Below, piece by piece: positions 60,704 to 64,000 of a stretch of 64,000 nucleotides of DNA. The position numbers and the translations under genes are program-made. This DNA comes from Epiperipatus broadwayi (lineage: Eukaryota > Onychophora > Udeonychophora > Euonychophora > Peripatidae). The number at the start of each line of letters is the position of its first letter. Position 1 is the first letter of the stretch. The DNA lies in the NCBI GenBank assembly GCA_028023455.1, contig JAQFVV010012574.1:2444959-2508958 (forward strand), written 5' to 3'. Below the pieces are notes generated by a model. The model made no database searches, was not told the origin of the DNA, and saw nothing but the letters and a program-made list of their open reading frames with translations.

Positions 60704-63700
60704 ATACATAAGTTGTAAAATATGTGCAAAGTCAGTTTACAATTTGCTTTTTTTTATTCAAATTTACTGTAATGGAAAAAAATATTATTATATCTGACCA
60801 AAAAACTTGATTGAAATCCTGTGCATGGACACCATGAAAGTGAAATAAATTTTCACATCAAGCTTTTTTGCTCCTTCTTAGTAAAACCACATTAATAACA
60901 TGGTTCTGTATTGGTATAATCTTCTAAAAGATTGTATTAGTGCAATAATATCAACATTTTAATATAGCTATGAAAACTGTGGCAAGGTATGACAATTAAT
61001 TAATGATAAATTAAAAGCTATGTCATCTATCATAGTAAATATATATTGTAACAGTCTGGGTTGCATCTCACTATGGTTAGAACTAGGGTCTGGTAGGATG
61101 CTGTGAATGACATGAAATACCTAACCTATGATCATAACTACCTCCAATGGGCTAGCTCTAAGTTTATACATTAGATACAATTTGGGCTAGTTCATCCATA
61201 CATCTTTCCTCTTTCGGGTTCCGTTATCCCTCAGTACTCAAACTCAGGGAAAAATCTGTCTTCAGGGCTCTCTTCAGGGGTGAATTTACACTAGATAGCA
61301 ACTACTGCACCTTTATACAGGTTCCATTTGATTTAAAGATCCATCCAAGCATATTACTGTATTATTTTATAAGAATAAGATGTGTGGGTGTATATATCCA
61401 GTTGTAAATTGTTGAATGAATGTATAAATGATTTTGATAAACTAGAGATCAGTTTAGTTTAAATCAAATTGACAATGTTTATTAAATAACAAAACAAAAA
61501 TTCAAAACATTTTAACATGAGAAAAAGATATAAATGTTTGTGTCAAAGATATATTTCTACCATATCAATGATTAAATGTGTTCACTATTCCAACCCTTAC
61601 CCATGGTAACAAGGCACTAATTATTTACAAATCAGATAAAATTAATAAAATCACATCATAATTACATTGATCATGAAGCTAACTAGCTTATTTACAATAT
61701 TATACAAGTGTATGTATAATAGCCTCATTGTCCAGTTATTGATGTTCCATCTTTTTGGGGGACCCCTACCTATGTATGGTTCTCTTTGGTTGATAGAAAA
61801 AACATTCGTACAAGAAAGTTAGTCATTTATATTGAAAAATAAATATAAACGATCATTAGTTAACAATAATAAAAAAACAACTATCAAGAATTCTGTCCTG
61901 TAGTAAGTGTATTTGCTAAACTTTATTTAACATAAATTTTTTATTTATTTAACACAATAATCCCCCCCCCTTCATTTTGTTATAATGGACTCTTCCACTT
62001 GTAGATACATTTCAGCTCCCATGTGTGGAAATAAATAAAACTAGAATTTTACAAACATATGTAAAAATACTACTACTAATAATAATAATGCATAATAAAT
62101 GAAAACTTTCTTTAAGTCATCTTGATTAATGTTCAGGAGTTTGACAATAATGTCTTTTATGGATACAGTCTATCTCTCTTCGGATCATCCTTCTTTGGTA
62201 AGTCATTCATTAGTCGTTAAAATTCCTCGGTAACATGCTTGAAATGATGTTGTTTCCATTTTCTGCAGTTTCTTTTCTTCTCGATCCATTTGGACATTTA
62301 GTGTAGGATATTTGGTATTTCTTTAGGCATTATACAGGTAAGTAGATTAAATCATTGTGCTTCCATGGTCAAGATAGTAACACTCCACTCCTGTGGCACT
62401 GTTAATTTAGCCAGAATACATTGCACAGCAGTTTATAACAGATTTAATTTTTCTTGATTTGCTATTTGGCATTTAATGGCATATATAAGAAAAAATTACT
62501 TCATCATTTATATAAATGCTGGCAATGTTCTATTTCTTTTTTCTCCATGTTCAAATAATACTGTTTTTTATTTTTAAATATTAATTTAAAATCAGTTCAG
62601 TGCTTTTGTTAAACCGCACAAATTTATCAAACTTTTCCCTATTTACATTTCGGTTGTAATTTCTTAGTTTTATATTATATGAATAATATGGAATATTCGA
62701 ACAAGTCATCCATCTTCTCTTATATTTGAACATTCGTTCTTAAGATGTTGGCTTTATACAGTTATTGCATCATTTGAAAAATAACAAAAGATGACAGAAA
62801 TGAACTAGATTTGCTTTTATACCATGCTTAGTTTCTGGTGTTTGGTATACTATTTTTTCCATTTCCTTTTTTATTGCCGTGAAGGTCTATTGTGCATATT
62901 ATATTGGTTGTAGTTAAAAAATAAAATTATGTAACAGAATTCTATTTTAATTTTCCACACTTGGTTGCCTAGAGATTGGCTTGACATTAGGTCATCACTA
63001 TGTTTATTAAGTCTTAAGTCTTAATTTGTGACGTACAACACATTGATAATTAACTCATTGTTGGTATATATATGTGAAGGATTTCTTTAATTGGGTTTTT
63101 ATTTTTCATTAAATAAGAGAAATTAGTTCATTGTGACATTTGTTTATTTTGGTACTTAATAAAGCAAACATTTGTCGTATGGATACATATGTATGTTTAC
63201 AAAAAAAAATGATAGGGCATATTCAACCACCTGTTGGTTAAGCTTATGTTTTAAATGGGTTTGATTTGGTGGAATGGTTAAATAAAGGCTGGTCTTGATA
63301 GGATTGTAAGCTACTCTTACAATATAGAATAAACATGTTATTAGCTGTTTATATTCCCCAAAAATGTTAGTTTTCCATTATTAATTTAGCAGATTTTTTG
63401 AAACCTCAAAATAACTTCAATGAAGATCTCGATCTTTTAGTATCATTTGAGAAGTGAGTGGTCTCTCAGTTGCTGTGTAATGGTAAATTGAAAAAATTTC
63501 ATCCATACTTAAAAAGAAAAAAAAAAGTGTTCTTTATTTTAAGCTTAGCAATTGGAAAATATTTAATGTTATTATTATTATTATCATTCAAATCAATATG
63601 GATGATTTTCTATAAACTTGCATTTGAAAAGGGAGGGTACATATAAATGTGTATATTTCTTTTGGAATTATTTCTTCTCTTATTACAGAACTATCTAATG

Positions 63701-64000
63701 GGTGGGTTGTGAAACTTAAGAAGATCACATTTTGTAGTAATACTCAATATTTCAAAGACTTGTAAGCATGGCATTAATAAGCAATTGTAAATTATGTTTG
63801 TTCAGAATTAGGATCTAGAGAAAAATATTTTTAATTGTTTAAATGTGAAACCAAGAAAAATAAACATTTTATGAATAAACTTAATTTCATATTTTTAGGA
63901 TTCCAATATTCTTTTCATGTTAACAATGCTCACAACTATTTTGAAAATAAATGCTAAATGGTCTGGCATCAGCTCTGTTTATCATTCTTTTATTTTGTAA
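60704..64000. other. Mostly AT-rich DNA with a GC-richer island
   Basis: About 61,030-61,340 and 61,740-61,800 are richer in G and C than their surroundings (gggttgcatctcactatgg, tttgggggacccctacc). A C run lies near 61,963-61,972. They could be remains of an LTR or other transposon, but no paired repeat was found. On the - strand at 62,150-62,500 a broken, Lys/Glu-containing reading is too decayed to name. No gene was seen up to the window end. Confidence 0.45.

Overview
The window is AT-rich animal nuclear DNA with one recognisable host coding exon and a dense layering of degenerate retroelements. The host exon (18,949-19,888, + strand) encodes the N-terminal region and complete DNA-binding domain of an NR5-type nuclear receptor, and its zinc-finger sequence reads as the HR39 (NR5B) type. 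That type is known from protostomes, so I infer an AT-rich protostome with long introns. The sequence does not let me name the phylum or species. The rest of this gene (hinge and ligand-binding domain) was not found, so the following intron probably runs to or past the window end.

Layout: 1-4,340, two diverged copies of a ~1.7 kb repeat with a tRNA-like end. 6.6 kb, 14.1 kb and 30.7 kb, three copies of a fold-back family, two with tRNA-like cores. 7.5-13.9 kb, a full-length but decayed two-ORF LINE on the - strand, bounded by a perfect 15-bp target-site duplication. 14.9-18.0 kb, several inverted and tandem repeats, including a 333-bp tandem. 19-21 kb, the HR39-like exon, its intron and another dispersed repeat. 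21.3-24.8 kb, Penelope-like element (PLE) remains, one with reverse transcriptase and GIY-YIG endonuclease. 29.0 kb, a perfect 186-bp palindrome. 29.8-31.3 kb, a PLE fragment carrying nested SINE and fold-back insertions. 31.7-38.0 kb and 46.9-48.2 kb, a repeat family carrying hammerhead-ribozyme cores. 41.8-43.7 kb, a decayed RTE-type LINE. 57.06-58.35 kb, a second, better preserved hammerhead family in a tandem plus inverted array. 59.1-60.7 kb, an inverted PLE pair.

The most interesting content is the two unrelated repeat families with units of about 430-480 bp, each with one type I hammerhead motif per unit. They occur as tandem units and head-to-head fold-backs, and three insertions are flanked by direct repeats of 9, 14 and 16 bp. 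This matches the published description of metazoan retrozymes, which are non-autonomous elements that pass through self-cleaving circular RNA. PLEs, whose reverse transcriptase is a plausible helper, are abundant here. The inverted unit order, repeated in other families in the window, is less expected and deserves attention. All calls were made by eye; no alignment, folding or database search was run.
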